DNA of 64,000 nucleotides from Lelliottia nimipressuralis (lineage in GTDB: Bacteria; Pseudomonadota; Gammaproteobacteria; Enterobacterales; Enterobacteriaceae): the NCBI RefSeq assembly GCF_004115925.1, contig NZ_SDDX01000013.1:1-64000 (forward strand), given 5' to 3'. A model generated the notes under the pieces. The model worked only from the letters and a program-made list of their open reading frames with translations. It was not told the origin of the DNA and did no database searches. Shown one piece after another: positions 23,164 to 37,553 of this stretch; within the stretch, counting starts at the first letter, position 1, and every line of letters starts with the position of its first letter. The translations under genes and the position numbers were made by a program.

Positions 23164-24366
23164 TTATCGCCCGCTTGCGAGACGCGTCACTTGTTCGCGT
23201 GCAACGACGCGCGCTTGCGCATCGACTGCCAGCACTGCTTCCACGCTCTGCGGTTCACGCAAATCCATCGCTTCAAGCACCGAAAGATTGAGTGCGGCGA
23301 TATCCGTAAAGCGGATGTGCTGATTCAGAAATGCCTCAACGGTCACTTCATTGGCGGCATTGAGCGCGGTAGTCGCCGCTTGTCCCTGATCGAAGGCGTT
23401 CATCGCCAGTTTCAGACAAGGGTAGCGATCGTAGTCAGGCTCGCTGAAAGTCAGTGAGCTGATTTTGCAAAAGTCGAGCGGTTTTACCCCTGAGACTACA
23501 CGGTTCGGCCACGCCATCGAATGGGCGATAGGCGTGCGCATGTCCGGTTCGCCCAGTTGCGCCAGCACGCTACCGTCCTGATAGCGCACCATCGAGTGAA
23601 TCACCGACTGCGGGTGGATCAGCACTTCCATCTGTTTCGCCGATGCATTAAACAACCAGCGAGCTTCAATGTATTCCAGACCTTTGTTCATCATAGTGGC
23701 GGAATCGACGGAGATTTTTCGTCCCATCGACCAGTTCGGATGCCGACAGGCCTGATCGGGCGTCATTGCGGCCAGTTCAGACAGCGGCGTTTCACGGAAT
23801 GGGCCACCAGACCCGGTAAGCAAAATTGACACCACGCCATTCTGCTCAAGTGAAGCGTACCCCAGGTTTTCCTGAAAAGGTTGCGGTAAACTCTGAAAAA
23901 TCGCGTTATGTTCGCTATCTACCGGTAAAAGTCGCGCACCTCGCGCTTTCACGGCTTCCATAAACAGGCGGCCGCAGGTCACCAGCGACTCTTTATTTGC
24001 CAGCAGTACCGTCTTACCGGCATCAATAGCAGCAAGCGTTGGCAGTAAACCCGCTGCCCCCACGATGGCCGCCATGACCTGGTCCACGTCACTTAGCGCA
24101 GCCATTTCGCATGCAGCCTGCTGACCACTTAAAACCTCAGTGCGACTGCCATTCTCTGTCAGTAACGTTTTGACCTGGCGAGCACTTTCCTCGTCATCCA
24201 TCACCGCATAGCGGGGAGTAAACTCCAGACACTGTTCAACCATGCGCTGCACGTTCTTACCGGCCACGAGGGCGATTACCGTGTACTGGTCAGGGTTGTG
24301 ACGAACAACGTCGAGAGTGCTGCAACCGATAGAGCCGGTCGAGCCGAGAAGAGTTAAATGCTTCAT
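23164..24366 (-). CDS. dxr: 1-deoxy-D-xylulose-5-phosphate reductoisomerase
   Basis: Converts DXP to 2-C-methylerythritol 4-phosphate with NADPH, the committed step of the MEP isoprenoid pathway and the target of fosmidomycin. The 400-residue protein begins with the NADPH-binding [12 protein letters not shown] and carries the metal and substrate motifs [10 protein letters not shown] and [13 protein letters not shown]. Isoprenoid units from this pathway feed UppS, encoded next. ATG at 24366. Confidence 0.98.
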   Translation of the reverse strand: MKHLTLLGSTGSIGCSTLDVVRHNPDQYTVIALVAGKNVQRMVEQCLEFTPRYAVMDDEESARQVKTLLTENGSRTEVLSGQQAACEMAALSDVDQVMAAIVGAAGLLPTLAAIDAGKTVLLANKESLVTCGRLFMEAVKARGARLLPVDSEHNAIFQSLPQPFQENLGYASLEQNGVVSILLTGSGGPFRETPLSELAAMTPDQACRHPNWSMGRKISVDSATMMNKGLEYIEARWLFNASAKQMEVLIHPQSVIHSMVRYQDGSVLAQLGEPDMRTPIAHSMAWPNRVVSGVKPLDFCKISSLTFSEPDYDRYPCLKLAMNAFDQGQAATTALNAANEVTVEAFLNQHIRFTDIAALNLSVLEAMDLREPQSVEAVLAVDAQARVVAREQVTRLASGR

Positions 24367-24402
24367 GAGATGCCCGGAAGAAAAGTTAGACCATATAAAA
24401 GC

Positions 24403-24446
24403 AAAACGCCGCCAGCAAAGTCACAGGACTTTCTGAACGGCGTTTT
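24403..24446 (-). terminator. Terminator-like hairpin after frr
   Basis: Outer arms AAAACGCCG and CGGCGTTTT with an inner AAAGTC/GACTTT helix. On the minus strand it is followed by a T-rich stretch, and it lies between the frr stop and the dxr start. Confidence 0.7.
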
Positions 24447-24464
24447 ATCAGATGACGTCAGAAA

Positions 24465-25022
24465 TCAGAACTGCATCAGTTCCGCTTCTTTATCTGCCAG
24501 CGCCGCGTCAACTTTCTTGATCGCAGCGTCGGTCATTTTCTGCACGTCGTCCTGAGAACGACGATCGTCATCTTCGCTGATTTCTTTCTCTTTCAGCAGT
24601 GCTTTCACTTTATCGTTCGCATCACGACGCACGTTACGCACGGCAACGCGAGCGCCTTCAGCTTCGCCACGCACGACTTTGATCAGCTCTTTACGACGTT
24701 CTTCTGTCAGTGGAGGCAGCGGAACGCGGATATCAGTGCCCGCAGAGCTTGGGTTCAGACCCAGATCGGAAGCCATGATGGCTTTTTCAACAGCCGGACC
24801 CAATGAACGATCGAAAACGTTGATTTTCAGGGTACGGGTGTCTTCAACCGTTACGCTCGCCAGCTGACGCAGCGGAGTTGGGGTACCGTAGTATTCCACT
24901 ACAATGCCATCCAGCAGGCTTGGGGAAGCACGACCAGTACGCACTTTGCTGATTTGGTTTTTGAACGCTTCTACGCATTTTTCCATGCGTGTTTCAGCAT
25001 CTTTTCTGATGTCGTTAATCAC
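24465..25022 (-). CDS. frr: Ribosome recycling factor
   Basis: RRF, with EF-G, splits post-termination ribosomes into subunits. The 185-residue protein has the two-domain tRNA-like layout, with the three-helix bundle formed by residues 1-30 and about 105-185 and the small domain between. The start is GTG at 25022 ([13 protein letters not shown]), the same start codon as in E. coli. It follows pyrH by 170 bases, which hold its own promoter. Confidence 0.98.
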   Translation of the reverse strand: MINDIRKDAETRMEKCVEAFKNQISKVRTGRASPSLLDGIVVEYYGTPTPLRQLASVTVEDTRTLKINVFDRSLGPAVEKAIMASDLGLNPSSAGTDIRVPLPPLTEERRKELIKVVRGEAEGARVAVRNVRRDANDKVKALLKEKEISEDDDRRSQDDVQKMTDAAIKKVDAALADKEAELMQF

Positions 25023-25088
25023 GTTACGAATCCTTGAACACTAGTCTCAGGCAGACTATCCGCCAGCACAGCCGCTATAGGTGTGCTA

Positions 25089-25115
25089 AGTATAGTCGCG
25101 TTTAATTCATGACAA
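25089..25115 (-). promoter_or_regulatory. Putative sigma-70 promoter of frr
   Basis: On the minus strand TTGTCA (25115-25110) is followed after 15 bases by TATACT (25094-25089). The start of frr is about 65 bases further. The spacer is short for sigma-70, so the -35 assignment is tentative. Confidence 0.45.
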
Positions 25116-25192
25116 CGCCAAAGGCGCGTCCAGGTAACAAACCCACTACAAAAGTAATGCGGAATCTTACCTGTATTTGTCGTCAACGGAAA

Positions 25193-25918
25193 TTATTCCG
25201 TGATCAAAGTGCCTTCTTTTTCACCCATCACTACGCGACGCAGTGCACCAGGCTTATTCATGTTGAAAACACGAATCGGTAATTTGTGGTCACGAGCCAG
25301 CGTAAAGGCGGCAAGATCCATCACTTTCAGCTCTTTATCCAGCACTTCGTTGTAGCTCAACTGATCATACATGGTCGCAGTCGGATCGGTTGCTGGATCG
25401 GCAGTAAACACGCCGTCGACTTTGGTGGCTTTCAGCACCACGTCTGCTTCGATCTCGATCCCGCGCAGGCACGCTGCGGAGTCGGTCGTAAAGAACGGGT
25501 TACCGGTACCGGCGGAGAGGATCACGACGCGGTTATTGCGCAGCAGGCTGATCGCCTCTGCCCAGCTGTAGTTATCACATACGCCATTCAACGGAATAGC
25601 GGACATCAGGCGGGCGTTCACATAGGCACGGTGAAGCGCATCACGCATCGCCAGGCCATTCATCACGGTTGCCAGCATACCCATGTGGTCGCCCACAACG
25701 CGGTTCATACCCGCTTTCGCCAGACCAGCGCCACGGAAGAGGTTGCCACCGCCAATAACTACGCCAACCTGGATACCCAGTTCAACCAGTTCTTTGATTT
25801 CCTGTGCCATGCGGTCAAGAATGCTTGCGTCAATACCGAAGCCTTCCGTTCCCTGCAGTGCTTCGCCACTCAGCTTAAGCAGAATGCGTTTGTACACGGG
25901 TTTTGCATTGGTAGCCAT
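25193..25918 (-). CDS. pyrH: Uridylate kinase
   Basis: Phosphorylates UMP to UDP, a hexameric enzyme activated by GTP and inhibited by UTP in pyrimidine nucleotide synthesis. The 241-residue amino-acid-kinase-family protein starts [21 protein letters not shown], with the glycine-rich [13 protein letters not shown] phosphate loop and [16 protein letters not shown] substrate region. Order tsf-pyrH-frr is conserved in bacteria. Confidence 0.98.
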   Translation of the reverse strand: MATNAKPVYKRILLKLSGEALQGTEGFGIDASILDRMAQEIKELVELGIQVGVVIGGGNLFRGAGLAKAGMNRVVGDHMGMLATVMNGLAMRDALHRAYVNARLMSAIPLNGVCDNYSWAEAISLLRNNRVVILSAGTGNPFFTTDSAACLRGIEIEADVVLKATKVDGVFTADPATDPTATMYDQLSYNEVLDKELKVMDLAAFTLARDHKLPIRVFNMNKPGALRRVVMGEKEGTLITE

Positions 25919-26030
25919 GTTTCTTTCCTGAGACTGTCAACGATTAAGATGGGGGTTAATTCTGGCGACATAGTATGCCGCTTATCAGTACAGAAACCAG
26001 AGGGCTCTGTCTGATTTACACATGAGGGGC

Positions 26031-26060
26031 AAAAAGAAGCCGCCCTCAGGCGGCTCCTTC
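26031..26060 (-). terminator. Intrinsic terminator after tsf
   Basis: Stem GAGCCGCC/GGCGGCTTC with a TGAG loop, followed on the minus strand by five T, directly behind the tsf stop codon. Confidence 0.85.
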
Positions 26061-26067
26061 GCAATCA

Positions 26068-26919
26068 TTAAGACTGCTTGGACATTGCAGCAACTTCTGC
26101 TGCGAAGTCAGTTTCAACTTTCTCGATGCCTTCGCCCACTTCGAAGCGGATGAAGCCAGTTACGTCAGCGTTGTGCTCTTTCAGCAGCTGAGCAACAGAT
26201 TTGCTTGGATCCATAACGAAAGGCTGGCCAGTCAGAGAAACTTCGCCGGTGAATTTCTTCATGCGGCCTTCAACCATTTTCTCTGCGATTTCTTTAGGCT
26301 TGCCAGACTGCATGGCGATGTCCAGCTGAACCTGGTACTCTTTTTCTACTACTTCAGCAGACACGTCTTCTGGTTTCACGAATTCTGGCTTGCTTGCAGC
26401 GATGTGCATAGCCAGCTGTTTAACCAGCTCTTCGTCAGCGCCTTTAGCCGCAACCAGAACACCGATACGTGCGCCGTGCTGGTATGAACCCAGAACGTCG
26501 CCTTCCAGTGCTGCAACACGACGGATGTTGATGTTCTCACCGATTTTAGCAACCAGAGCAACACGTTCTTCTTCGAACTGTGCTTTCAGAACGTCAACGT
26601 CAGTGATTTTGCCAGCAACCGCTGCGTCCAGTACTTTGTTTGCGAAAGCCTGGAAACCGCCGTCTTTAGCGACGAAGTCAGTCTGGCAGTTAACTTCCAG
26701 AATGATGCCGTAGGTGCCGTCGATCTTAGTGATGATCACGCCGTCAGCTGCAACGTTACCTGCTTTTTTCGCCGCTTTGATTGCGCCGGATTTACGCATG
26801 TTTTCGATTGCCAGCTCGATGTCGCCGTTCGCTTCAGTCAGCGCTTTTTTGCAATCCATCATGCCTGCGCCAGTACGCTCGCGCAGCTCTTTTACCAGGG
26901 ATGCGGTAATTTCAGCCAT
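26068..26919 (-). CDS. tsf: Elongation factor Ts
   Basis: EF-Ts is the GDP-GTP exchange factor of EF-Tu. The 283-residue protein has the N-terminal UBA-like domain ([26 protein letters not shown]), the core with the TDFVAKD motif near residue 80 that contacts the EF-Tu Mg site, and the coiled-coil and C-terminal modules. It forms an operon with rpsB, with an attenuating hairpin between them. Confidence 0.99.
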   Translation of the reverse strand: MAEITASLVKELRERTGAGMMDCKKALTEANGDIELAIENMRKSGAIKAAKKAGNVAADGVIITKIDGTYGIILEVNCQTDFVAKDGGFQAFANKVLDAAVAGKITDVDVLKAQFEEERVALVAKIGENINIRRVAALEGDVLGSYQHGARIGVLVAAKGADEELVKQLAMHIAASKPEFVKPEDVSAEVVEKEYQVQLDIAMQSGKPKEIAEKMVEGRMKKFTGEVSLTGQPFVMDPSKSVAQLLKEHNADVTGFIRFEVGEGIEKVETDFAAEVAAMSKQS

Positions 26920-26941
26920 TCTTTAATCCTCGGGAGAGATG

Positions 26942-27006
26942 TCCTGCCCGGTTTAAGAAACCAGACAGGCTTAAAAGTGAAAAAGGGGCCAGATAGAGGC
27001 CCCTAT
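26942..27006 (-). terminator. Tandem hairpins in the rpsB-tsf gap (attenuator)
   Basis: The first hairpin after rpsB has stem AGGGGCC/GGCCCCT with a seven-base loop and ends in five T on the minus strand (about 26980-27006). A second, CCTG-CCGGTTT/AAACC-CAGG, lies at 26942-26970 just before tsf. A partial terminator here would set the S2:EF-Ts ratio, as known for E. coli. Confidence 0.75.
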
Positions 27007-27040
27007 TTATACACGGTACTAAATAAGGGACAGAACCTTA

Positions 27041-27967
<927 letters not shown>

Positions 27968-28088
27968 TAATTGTTGGCGGTGTGTGCTGTTAATGATTCT
28001 CAATTTGGCAGGCAACGCTCCAGACTGGTACCATTGACAACACTTAGACTAGTATTGTCGAAAAAATCGACACTGATGGACAGATTAC

Positions 28089-31623
<3,535 letters not shown>

Positions 31624-31657
31624 CGTGTTTTTTAGTGAAATGGAAAGAGTAAAAACA

Positions 31658-32482
31658 ATGCAGCAGTTACAGAACGTTATTGAGTCCGCCTTTGAGCGTC
31701 GCGCCGAAATTACCCCGGCAAATGTGGATACCGTCACCCGCGAAGCGGTGAATCAGGTGATTTCTCTGCTTGATTCCGGCGCGCTGCGTGTCGCGGAAAA
31801 AATTGACGGCCAGTGGCTAACTCATCAGTGGCTGAAGAAAGCCGTGCTGCTCTCTTTCCGTATTAACGATAACCAGGTTATCGACGGAGCAGAAAGCCGC
31901 TACTTCGATAAAGTGCCGATGAAATTCGCTGATTACGACGAAGCGCGTTTCCAGAAAGAAGGTTTCCGCGTGGTTCCGCCTGCGGCCGTTCGCCAGGGCG
32001 CGTTTATCGCACGCAACACCGTACTGATGCCGTCCTACGTGAACATCGGTGCTTACGTTGACGAAGGCACCATGGTGGATACCTGGGCAACCGTCGGTTC
32101 TTGCGCGCAGATCGGTAAAAACGTTCACCTGTCCGGTGGCGTCGGCATCGGTGGCGTTCTTGAGCCACTGCAGGCCAACCCAACCATCATTGAAGATAAC
32201 TGCTTCATCGGCGCGCGCTCCGAAGTGGTTGAAGGCGTGATCGTAGAAGAAGGCTCAGTGATCTCAATGGGCGTCTACATCGGCCAGAGCACCCGCATTT
32301 ACGATCGTGAAACGGGTGAAGTGCATTACGGTCGCGTTCCGGCCGGTTCGGTTGTCGTTTCCGGTAACCTGCCGTCTAAAGATGGCAAATACAGTCTGTA
32401 CTGTGCGGTTATCGTGAAAAAAGTCGATGCGAAAACGCGGGGCAAAGTCGGTATCAACGAACTGCTGCGTACCATCGATTAA
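31658..32482 (+). CDS. dapD: Tetrahydrodipicolinate N-succinyltransferase
   Basis: Transfers succinyl from succinyl-CoA to tetrahydrodipicolinate in the succinylase route to meso-diaminopimelate and lysine. The 274-residue protein equals E. coli DapD: an N-terminal helical domain, then a left-handed beta helix of hexapeptide repeats ([29 protein letters not shown]), and a C-terminal strand domain. I chose the ATG at 31658 ([15 protein letters not shown]) over an upstream in-frame one for agreement in length. It follows glnD by 34 bases. Confidence 0.98.
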   Translation: MQQLQNVIESAFERRAEITPANVDTVTREAVNQVISLLDSGALRVAEKIDGQWLTHQWLKKAVLLSFRINDNQVIDGAESRYFDKVPMKFADYDEARFQKEGFRVVPPAAVRQGAFIARNTVLMPSYVNIGAYVDEGTMVDTWATVGSCAQIGKNVHLSGGVGIGGVLEPLQANPTIIEDNCFIGARSEVVEGVIVEEGSVISMGVYIGQSTRIYDRETGEVHYGRVPAGSVVVSGNLPSKDGKYSLYCAVIVKKVDAKTRGKVGINELLRTID

Positions 32483-32493
32483 TCGGGTATAAC

Positions 32494-32521
32494 AAAAAGC
32501 GGGGGCCACCCCGCTTTTTTT
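32494..32521 (+). terminator. Intrinsic terminator after dapD
   Basis: Stem AAAAAGCGGGG/CCCCGCTTTTT with a GCCA loop and seven T. Confidence 0.9.
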
Positions 32522-32593
32522 ACATCTGATGGTGGCGAAGATAGATTTTTTCGTTAATTATTCATAGGTTATGTTGAGCTCAAGGGTACCGCT

Positions 32594-32983
32594 ATGTACG
32601 ATAATCTGAAAAGTCTGGGCATTACCAATCCTGATGAAATTGATCGTTACAGCCTCCGCCAGGAAGCGAACAACGATATTCTGAAAATCTATTTTCACAA
32701 GGACAAAGGAGAGTTTTTCGCGAAGAGCGTGAAGTTCAAATACCCGCGTCAACGTAAAACCGTCGTCGCTGATGGCGTCGGCCAGGGATATAAAGAGGTT
32801 CAGGAAATCAGCCCGAATCTCCGCTATGTCATTGATGAACTCGATCAGATCTGCCAGCGCGATCGCACCGAAGTCGATCTTAAACGTAAGATCCTTGACG
32901 ATCTGCGTCATCTTGAAAGCGTTGTGACCAACAAGATCAGCGAAATTGAATCGGATCTTGAGAAGTTAACGCGCGGGAAATAA
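32594..32983 (+). CDS. yaeH: UPF0325 family protein YaeH
   Basis: A 129-residue conserved protein of unknown function (E. coli YaeH, 128 residues), start [20 protein letters not shown]. It is hydrophilic and strongly charged, with no signal peptide. The last 50 residues ([20 protein letters not shown] to the end) look like a long amphipathic helix or coiled coil. It has its own terminator and directly follows dapD; in E. coli K-12 yaeI lies in this interval but is missing here. Confidence 0.93.
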   Translation: MYDNLKSLGITNPDEIDRYSLRQEANNDILKIYFHKDKGEFFAKSVKFKYPRQRKTVVADGVGQGYKEVQEISPNLRYVIDELDQICQRDRTEVDLKRKILDDLRHLESVVTNKISEIESDLEKLTRGK

Positions 32984-32987
32984 ATGT

Positions 32988-33017
32988 AAAACGGCAACTC
33001 CCGGTTGCCGTTTTTTG
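32988..33017 (+). terminator. Intrinsic terminator after yaeH
   Basis: Stem AAAACGGCAAC/GTTGCCGTTTT with a five-base loop and a T-run. It faces the convergent cdaR, whose end is 50 bases away. The stem sequence recurs after yadS (39700-39728). Confidence 0.9.
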
Positions 33018-33067
33018 TTTTTCACTCTTCCGTAAAAAAGCGCGGAGTTAAGGCGTCAGGCCCTACA

Positions 33068-34225
33068 TCACCGCTGCTCATCCAGCTGCAACGCCACATA
33101 CAGCAACAACCTGTCATCGAAATTCCCCAGATCCAGCCCGGTCAGTTCCGATATACGGTTCAACCGGTATTCCAGCGTATTGCGGTGAATAAACAACGCC
33201 TTCGAGGTCGCCAACGGCTGAACGTTATGACGAAACCAGGCCTGCAGCGTACGGCGCAGTAGCCCGTTATTATCCATCGCTTTCAGGCGCACCAGCGGTC
33301 GCGCCAGCTCATTGGCCTGCCAGCCGCCGCGTAAACTGTCGAGCAGCACCGGCAACATTAAATCCTGATAGAAATAGCCCCGGCTTTCGGGCATCCGCTG
33401 CTTCCCCACCATCATGGTGGTGCGCGCCGTTCGCCATGAACGCGCGATGCTGCCCGGCCCGGTGAAATAGTTGCCGAGCGCGACGCGAAAACGCAGCTGC
33501 CCGTTCTCTTTCATGCGTGAGATAAGTTGCTCAACCCGACGCCGATGGTCTTCCGCATCCCAGCGGCCAAACGGGTTCAGCGCCGGTTTCAGCACCACCA
33601 TTTCCGTCAGCGACACAATCGCTACCAGGTTATTCCGCTCCGGTGTCGCCAGCGCGTTTTGCAACTGCTGCAACTCCGCCATTGCGCTATCCACACCAAG
33701 CTGACCGCTGTCTACCTCAATCACCGCCACCACGCGCGGTTGATTGAGATCGATACCCAGACGCTGCGCCCACTCCGTGAGCGCAGGCGTGTGCTCTTCG
33801 GCCTGAATCAGGTTCATCACCAGCTCTTCGCGCAGACGGCTGTCCTGAGCCAGGAGGTGCATCAGGCGCGATTGCTCCAGCATCATCTCGGCGGTCATGC
33901 ACACCAGTTCACCGTATTTACGCAGTGATTCCGGTTCACCGGTCAGGCCGATGACGCCCACGATCTCCCCTTCCAGGCGCAGCGGCAGGTTTATCCCCTG
34001 ACGCACGCCGTGCAGGTGTCGCGCCACCGCATCGTCGATATCCACCACCCGCCCCTGAGAAAGCACCAGAAGCGCGCCTTCGTGCAATTCCCCAATGCGC
34101 TCGCGATCGCCGCTGCCGATAATTCGCCCACGGGCATCCATTACGTTGATATTGGTATCGATGATGCGCATGGTTCGCGCCACGATTTCCTGCGCCATTT
34201 TGGTATCAAGATGCCAGCCAGCCAT
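33068..34225 (-). CDS. cdaR: Carbohydrate-diacid transcriptional activator CdaR
   Basis: CdaR (SdaR) activates genes for uptake and use of D-glucarate, D-galactarate and D-glycerate, which in E. coli lie elsewhere (gudPXD, garPLRK, garD). The 385-residue protein has the N-terminal sugar-diacid recognition domain (AGWHLDTKMAQEIVARTMRI onwards), a GGDEF-like middle region and a C-terminal PucR-type helix-turn-helix (ALFIHRNTLEYRLNRISELT). The ATG at 34225 behind GGAGG gives the E. coli N-terminus. None of its usual targets is in this window. Confidence 0.96.
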   Translation of the reverse strand: MAGWHLDTKMAQEIVARTMRIIDTNINVMDARGRIIGSGDRERIGELHEGALLVLSQGRVVDIDDAVARHLHGVRQGINLPLRLEGEIVGVIGLTGEPESLRKYGELVCMTAEMMLEQSRLMHLLAQDSRLREELVMNLIQAEEHTPALTEWAQRLGIDLNQPRVVAVIEVDSGQLGVDSAMAELQQLQNALATPERNNLVAIVSLTEMVVLKPALNPFGRWDAEDHRRRVEQLISRMKENGQLRFRVALGNYFTGPGSIARSWRTARTTMMVGKQRMPESRGYFYQDLMLPVLLDSLRGGWQANELARPLVRLKAMDNNGLLRRTLQAWFRHNVQPLATSKALFIHRNTLEYRLNRISELTGLDLGNFDDRLLLYVALQLDEQR

Positions 34226-34344
34226 GTAACCCTCCTGTGAGCTGAGCTCAAGCATAGGGGAGTTCAAAGGGTGTCGCATTGTGCGGATGCACAAAGTCAG
34301 GGGGAGAAGTATGGACTTGTGGAAAGGGTCACAGAAACGAAGAA

Positions 34345-34372
34345 AGCCCCTGCCTGATAGCAGGCAGGGGCT
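34345..34372 (-). terminator. Intrinsic terminator after degP
   Basis: A 12-bp perfect stem (AGCCCCTGCCTG/CAGGCAGGGGCT) with an ATAG loop lies five bases after the degP stop and is followed by TTTCTTCG on the minus strand. Confidence 0.85.
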
Positions 34373-34377
34373 GGGGA

Positions 34378-35826
34378 TTACTGCATCAACAGGTACAGCG
34401 TAGTGTCACCTCGCTGAATATTCAGCGCCAGCACCGTTGGTTTGCTGTCGAGAATTTTGCGCAGTTCCGCGATATTTTTCACCGGCTGCTGGTTTGCGCC
34501 GATAATCACATCGCCTTTTTTCAGGCCAATACGCGCCGCCGGAGTGTTAGCTTTGACATTGCTCACCACCACACCTTTATCCGCGCCTTTGTTGCTCATA
34601 TCCGCACCTTCAATACCGCTGAAGATAGTGCTGGAGTCGACCTGATTCTGGCTGCTCTGCTGCAGTTCCAGACTCACGTTCACCGGTTTGCCATCGCGCA
34701 GCAGACCCAGGTTCACTTTGCTGCCGACCGGCATAGAGCCGACTTCAGCACGCAGCGCCGCGAAGCTGCTGATTGGCTTGCCGTTCAGGGTGGTGATCAC
34801 ATCACCGGCCTTGATACCGGCCTTCGCCGCAGAAGAGCTCGGCATGACCTGGCTGACGAATGCGCCGCGCTGAGCGTCAACTTTCATTGCTTTCGCCAGC
34901 TCGGAGTTCAGCTCTGTACCCAGAATACCCAGCTCGCCACGTTTCACCTGGCCAAACTCAACCATCTGACTGGTCAGGTTTTTCACCATGTTGCTTGGGA
35001 TCGCAAAGCCGATACCAATGTTGCCGCCGTCCGGTGCCAGGATCGCGGTGTTAATCCCGATCAGCTCACCGTTCAGGTTTACCAGCGCACCGCCGGAGTT
35101 ACCACGGTTAATCGCCGCATCGGTCTGAATGAAGTTTTCATAGTTTTCCGCATTCAGGCCGCTACGACCCAGCGCAGAAACGATACCGGAGGTTACGGTT
35201 TCACCCAGACCAAACGGGTTACCGATTGCCACGGTGTAATCACCGACGCGCAGAGCATCGGAGTCAGCGAGCTTAATCGCCGTCAGGTTTTTCGGATCCT
35301 GAATCTGGATCAGAGCGATGTCAGAGCGAGGATCTTTACCCACCACTTTGGCATCAAATTTACGGCCATCGCTCAGCTGCACTTTGATGGTGCTGGCGTT
35401 GTCCACCACGTGGTTGTTGGTCACGACATAGCCTTTCGCGGCATCAATAATGACACCTGAGCCGAGCGCCATGAATTTCTGCTGCTGACCGCCGCCGTTA
35501 CCCGCACCTGGGCCATCATCGCCCGCGCCGCCACCCTGACAGAATGGCGAACTCTGGAATGGGGAACCGTCCTGGCAGAACGGTGAGTTGTCACCGAAGA
35601 ACTGCTGGAAGTTACGCGGCATGCGCGGTGTATTAACGGTTGTGCTCCCCTCAACGTTAATACTCACCACCGATGGCATCACTTTTTCGAGCATCGGGGC
35701 AAGGCTTGGCATCTGCTGCGCCGTGGCGGCCGAAGAGGCGGTCTCGGCTGCGGTGGCAGTCAGAGGGGATAACGCTAAACCTAAACTCAGAGCCAGTGCA
35801 CTCATTGCTAATGTGGTTTTTTTCAT
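34378..35826 (-). CDS. degP: Periplasmic serine protease/chaperone DegP (HtrA)
   Basis: DegP degrades or holds misfolded periplasmic and outer-membrane proteins and forms cage-like oligomers. The 482-residue precursor has a signal peptide cut near Ala26, the Cys-bounded loop (CQDGSPFQSSPFC), a chymotrypsin-like domain with His in TNNHVVD, Asp in DIALIQ and Ser in GNSGGAL, and two PDZ domains (about residues 285-375 and 390-480). It is eight residues longer than E. coli DegP, mostly from a Gly/Asp-rich insertion after the second Cys (GGGAGDDGPGAGNGGG). A sigma-E promoter precedes it. Confidence 0.98.
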   Translation of the reverse strand: MKKTTLAMSALALSLGLALSPLTATAAETASSAATAQQMPSLAPMLEKVMPSVVSINVEGSTTVNTPRMPRNFQQFFGDNSPFCQDGSPFQSSPFCQGGGAGDDGPGAGNGGGQQQKFMALGSGVIIDAAKGYVVTNNHVVDNASTIKVQLSDGRKFDAKVVGKDPRSDIALIQIQDPKNLTAIKLADSDALRVGDYTVAIGNPFGLGETVTSGIVSALGRSGLNAENYENFIQTDAAINRGNSGGALVNLNGELIGINTAILAPDGGNIGIGFAIPSNMVKNLTSQMVEFGQVKRGELGILGTELNSELAKAMKVDAQRGAFVSQVMPSSSAAKAGIKAGDVITTLNGKPISSFAALRAEVGSMPVGSKVNLGLLRDGKPVNVSLELQQSSQNQVDSSTIFSGIEGADMSNKGADKGVVVSNVKANTPAARIGLKKGDVIIGANQQPVKNIAELRKILDSKPTVLALNIQRGDTTLYLLMQ

Positions 35827-35870
35827 GTTCTCAATCTCGATTTACAGATAACGCAAAATTGCTGTGTACA

Positions 35871-35897
35871 TCAGATTCGTTTTATAGCCCGAAGTTC
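35871..35897 (-). promoter_or_regulatory. Sigma-E promoter of degP, with possible CpxR site upstream
   Basis: On the minus strand GAACTT (35897-35892), a 16-base spacer, then TCTGA (35875-35871) matches the sigma-E consensus and the mapped E. coli degP promoter. It places the start about 40 bases before the ATG. Further upstream (about 35926-35943) GTAAA followed by ATAAA resembles the CpxR region of E. coli degP, a looser match. Confidence 0.85.
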
Positions 35898-35956
35898 CGG
35901 GATTAAGTTTTTGGAAAAAGTAAAAATTTATTGTTCGTCTTTACAAAACTCATTCA

Positions 35957-37471
35957 TTATTCCACTGCCATCAGGCGCCGGTATTCATCCCATGCATACA
36001 AATCGGTCATTCCGCTGATATAGTCCTGAATAAGACGGCAGCGATAATAATATTCCAGCACCGGCCACTGCACGGTATCGCGTTCAATTTTACTCACCGC
36101 TTCGACGTAGGCAAGACGATGGCGTGTCGAGAGTTTATGCAGCAGCCGCGTTTCTATCGGCAGACGCTTAATACGATCTTTTTCCACTAGCTCGGTAAAA
36201 TCGTCGACGGATAATTGCAACAGCGGTCGATAAATTTCCAGCAGGCCGCTGATCACCCGGTAACCCTGCAATTCCAGCTGTTCGACGTCGGGATGGCTAA
36301 ATACATGCCGCATCGCAACGTTCTTATACAACTCAAGCAGTTGGCTGAAACCGCTGTCATCTTCCAGCAGCGCGTGATTAAACTCGCCGCTAAAAATCGC
36401 CGGCAAATTATCGATAAAACGTGATGCCGCGTAGGGCACCAGTTTATTTAATGTATTGACGCGCAAATACATGAAGAACTGATCTTCGGTGCTGCGACTC
36501 AAAGAATTAGAACGCGATTTATCCCACGCGTTTTCGACCACCTGAGAAAACAGAGAGCCTTTCTCATGCGTGCCCCAGGCCTCGTAAAGATGCTGGTAAA
36601 GCTCTTCAACGCTGAATATTCTTTTCTCAACCGCGTCTTCCAGATCGGCCACGCAATAGGAGATATCGTCCGCGGCTTCCATAATCCAGGTCAATGGAAA
36701 GCGGCCATGCGGGGTCAGCGAAAGTTCTTTACGCAGCCTTTCAATATAGCGTTCTTCGGATAAATAATAGCCGGGCTTTTTCATTAAATAGCTGTGCGTC
36801 GCGGGCGGTTCACCCATCCACCACGCCGGGCGGGTGTATTTCAGAATGCAGCCGACCTGCGCCCACGTCAGGTTCATGCGCATCAGGGAGTGCACCAGCC
36901 GAATCCCCTGCGCATTGCCTTCGAACTGGCAAAGATCCTGCCGCACCTTGCGACGCAATTCGTTTAAGGTCTCTTCGCCTTCGCGCAGACGAAGCGCCCT
37001 GACGATACAACGGTCATCGCTCAGCGGCTGGCTTGCCGCATCGGAGGGGAACAGTTTCTGTTTGAACCAGTCGTTTATCGCCGCCTCGCCAAAATGACCA
37101 AACGGCGGGTTGCCAATGTCATGCATCAGACAGGCCATCTCTACGATGCTCTCGAACGGTCCGGTCAGTTCATCCAGACCGTAGGTTTCGAGCAAACGCT
37201 GCTCTTTCAGGCGACTTAAAATCTCTTTGGCGATGTAACGCCCGACCTGCTGTACTTCCATGGAATGGGTGAGGCGCGTGCGAACCGCGGCATTACGCTC
37301 CAGCGGGAACACCTGGGTTTTTTGTTGCAGGCGGCGGATCGCCGGGGAGTTCACAATGCGCCCGCGATCGCTTTCGAAGATACGCAGGATCTCGTGCTCA
37401 CTCTTTTCTCCCTGCGGAGAACGGAAACGACGATGCCAGTTAATTTTGTTGCGAAAATCGATTGGTGCCAT
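35957..37471 (-). CDS. dgt: Deoxyguanosinetriphosphate triphosphohydrolase
   Basis: Hydrolyses dGTP to deoxyguanosine and tripolyphosphate, controlling the dGTP pool. The 504-residue protein has the HD-domain metal site, with His in [10 protein letters not shown] and His-Asp in [13 protein letters not shown], and matches E. coli Dgt throughout. The ATG at 37471 gives [15 protein letters not shown]; upstream open frame has no homology. It is divergent from mtnN across 82 bases and upstream of degP. Confidence 0.97.
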   Translation of the reverse strand: MAPIDFRNKINWHRRFRSPQGEKSEHEILRIFESDRGRIVNSPAIRRLQQKTQVFPLERNAAVRTRLTHSMEVQQVGRYIAKEILSRLKEQRLLETYGLDELTGPFESIVEMACLMHDIGNPPFGHFGEAAINDWFKQKLFPSDAASQPLSDDRCIVRALRLREGEETLNELRRKVRQDLCQFEGNAQGIRLVHSLMRMNLTWAQVGCILKYTRPAWWMGEPPATHSYLMKKPGYYLSEERYIERLRKELSLTPHGRFPLTWIMEAADDISYCVADLEDAVEKRIFSVEELYQHLYEAWGTHEKGSLFSQVVENAWDKSRSNSLSRSTEDQFFMYLRVNTLNKLVPYAASRFIDNLPAIFSGEFNHALLEDDSGFSQLLELYKNVAMRHVFSHPDVEQLELQGYRVISGLLEIYRPLLQLSVDDFTELVEKDRIKRLPIETRLLHKLSTRHRLAYVEAVSKIERDTVQWPVLEYYYRCRLIQDYISGMTDLYAWDEYRRLMAVE

Positions 37472-37553
37472 GAGCTCCCCCGCCTGAGAATGCGTTTCCC
37501 CTGATGCGCATGATAGACTATGCATCTTAACAAGGCACATCGCGAGTAAATCT

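Noticed and set aside
28034-28062. Promoter for map with TTGACA
   Set aside because: The -35 is perfect, but no acceptable -10 lies 16-18 bases downstream; candidates such as TAGTAT are at wrong spacing. Kept only as a remark.
34226-34294. N-terminal extension of cdaR
   Set aside because: An in-frame earlier start exists, but homology and a GGAGG site point to the ATG at 34225.
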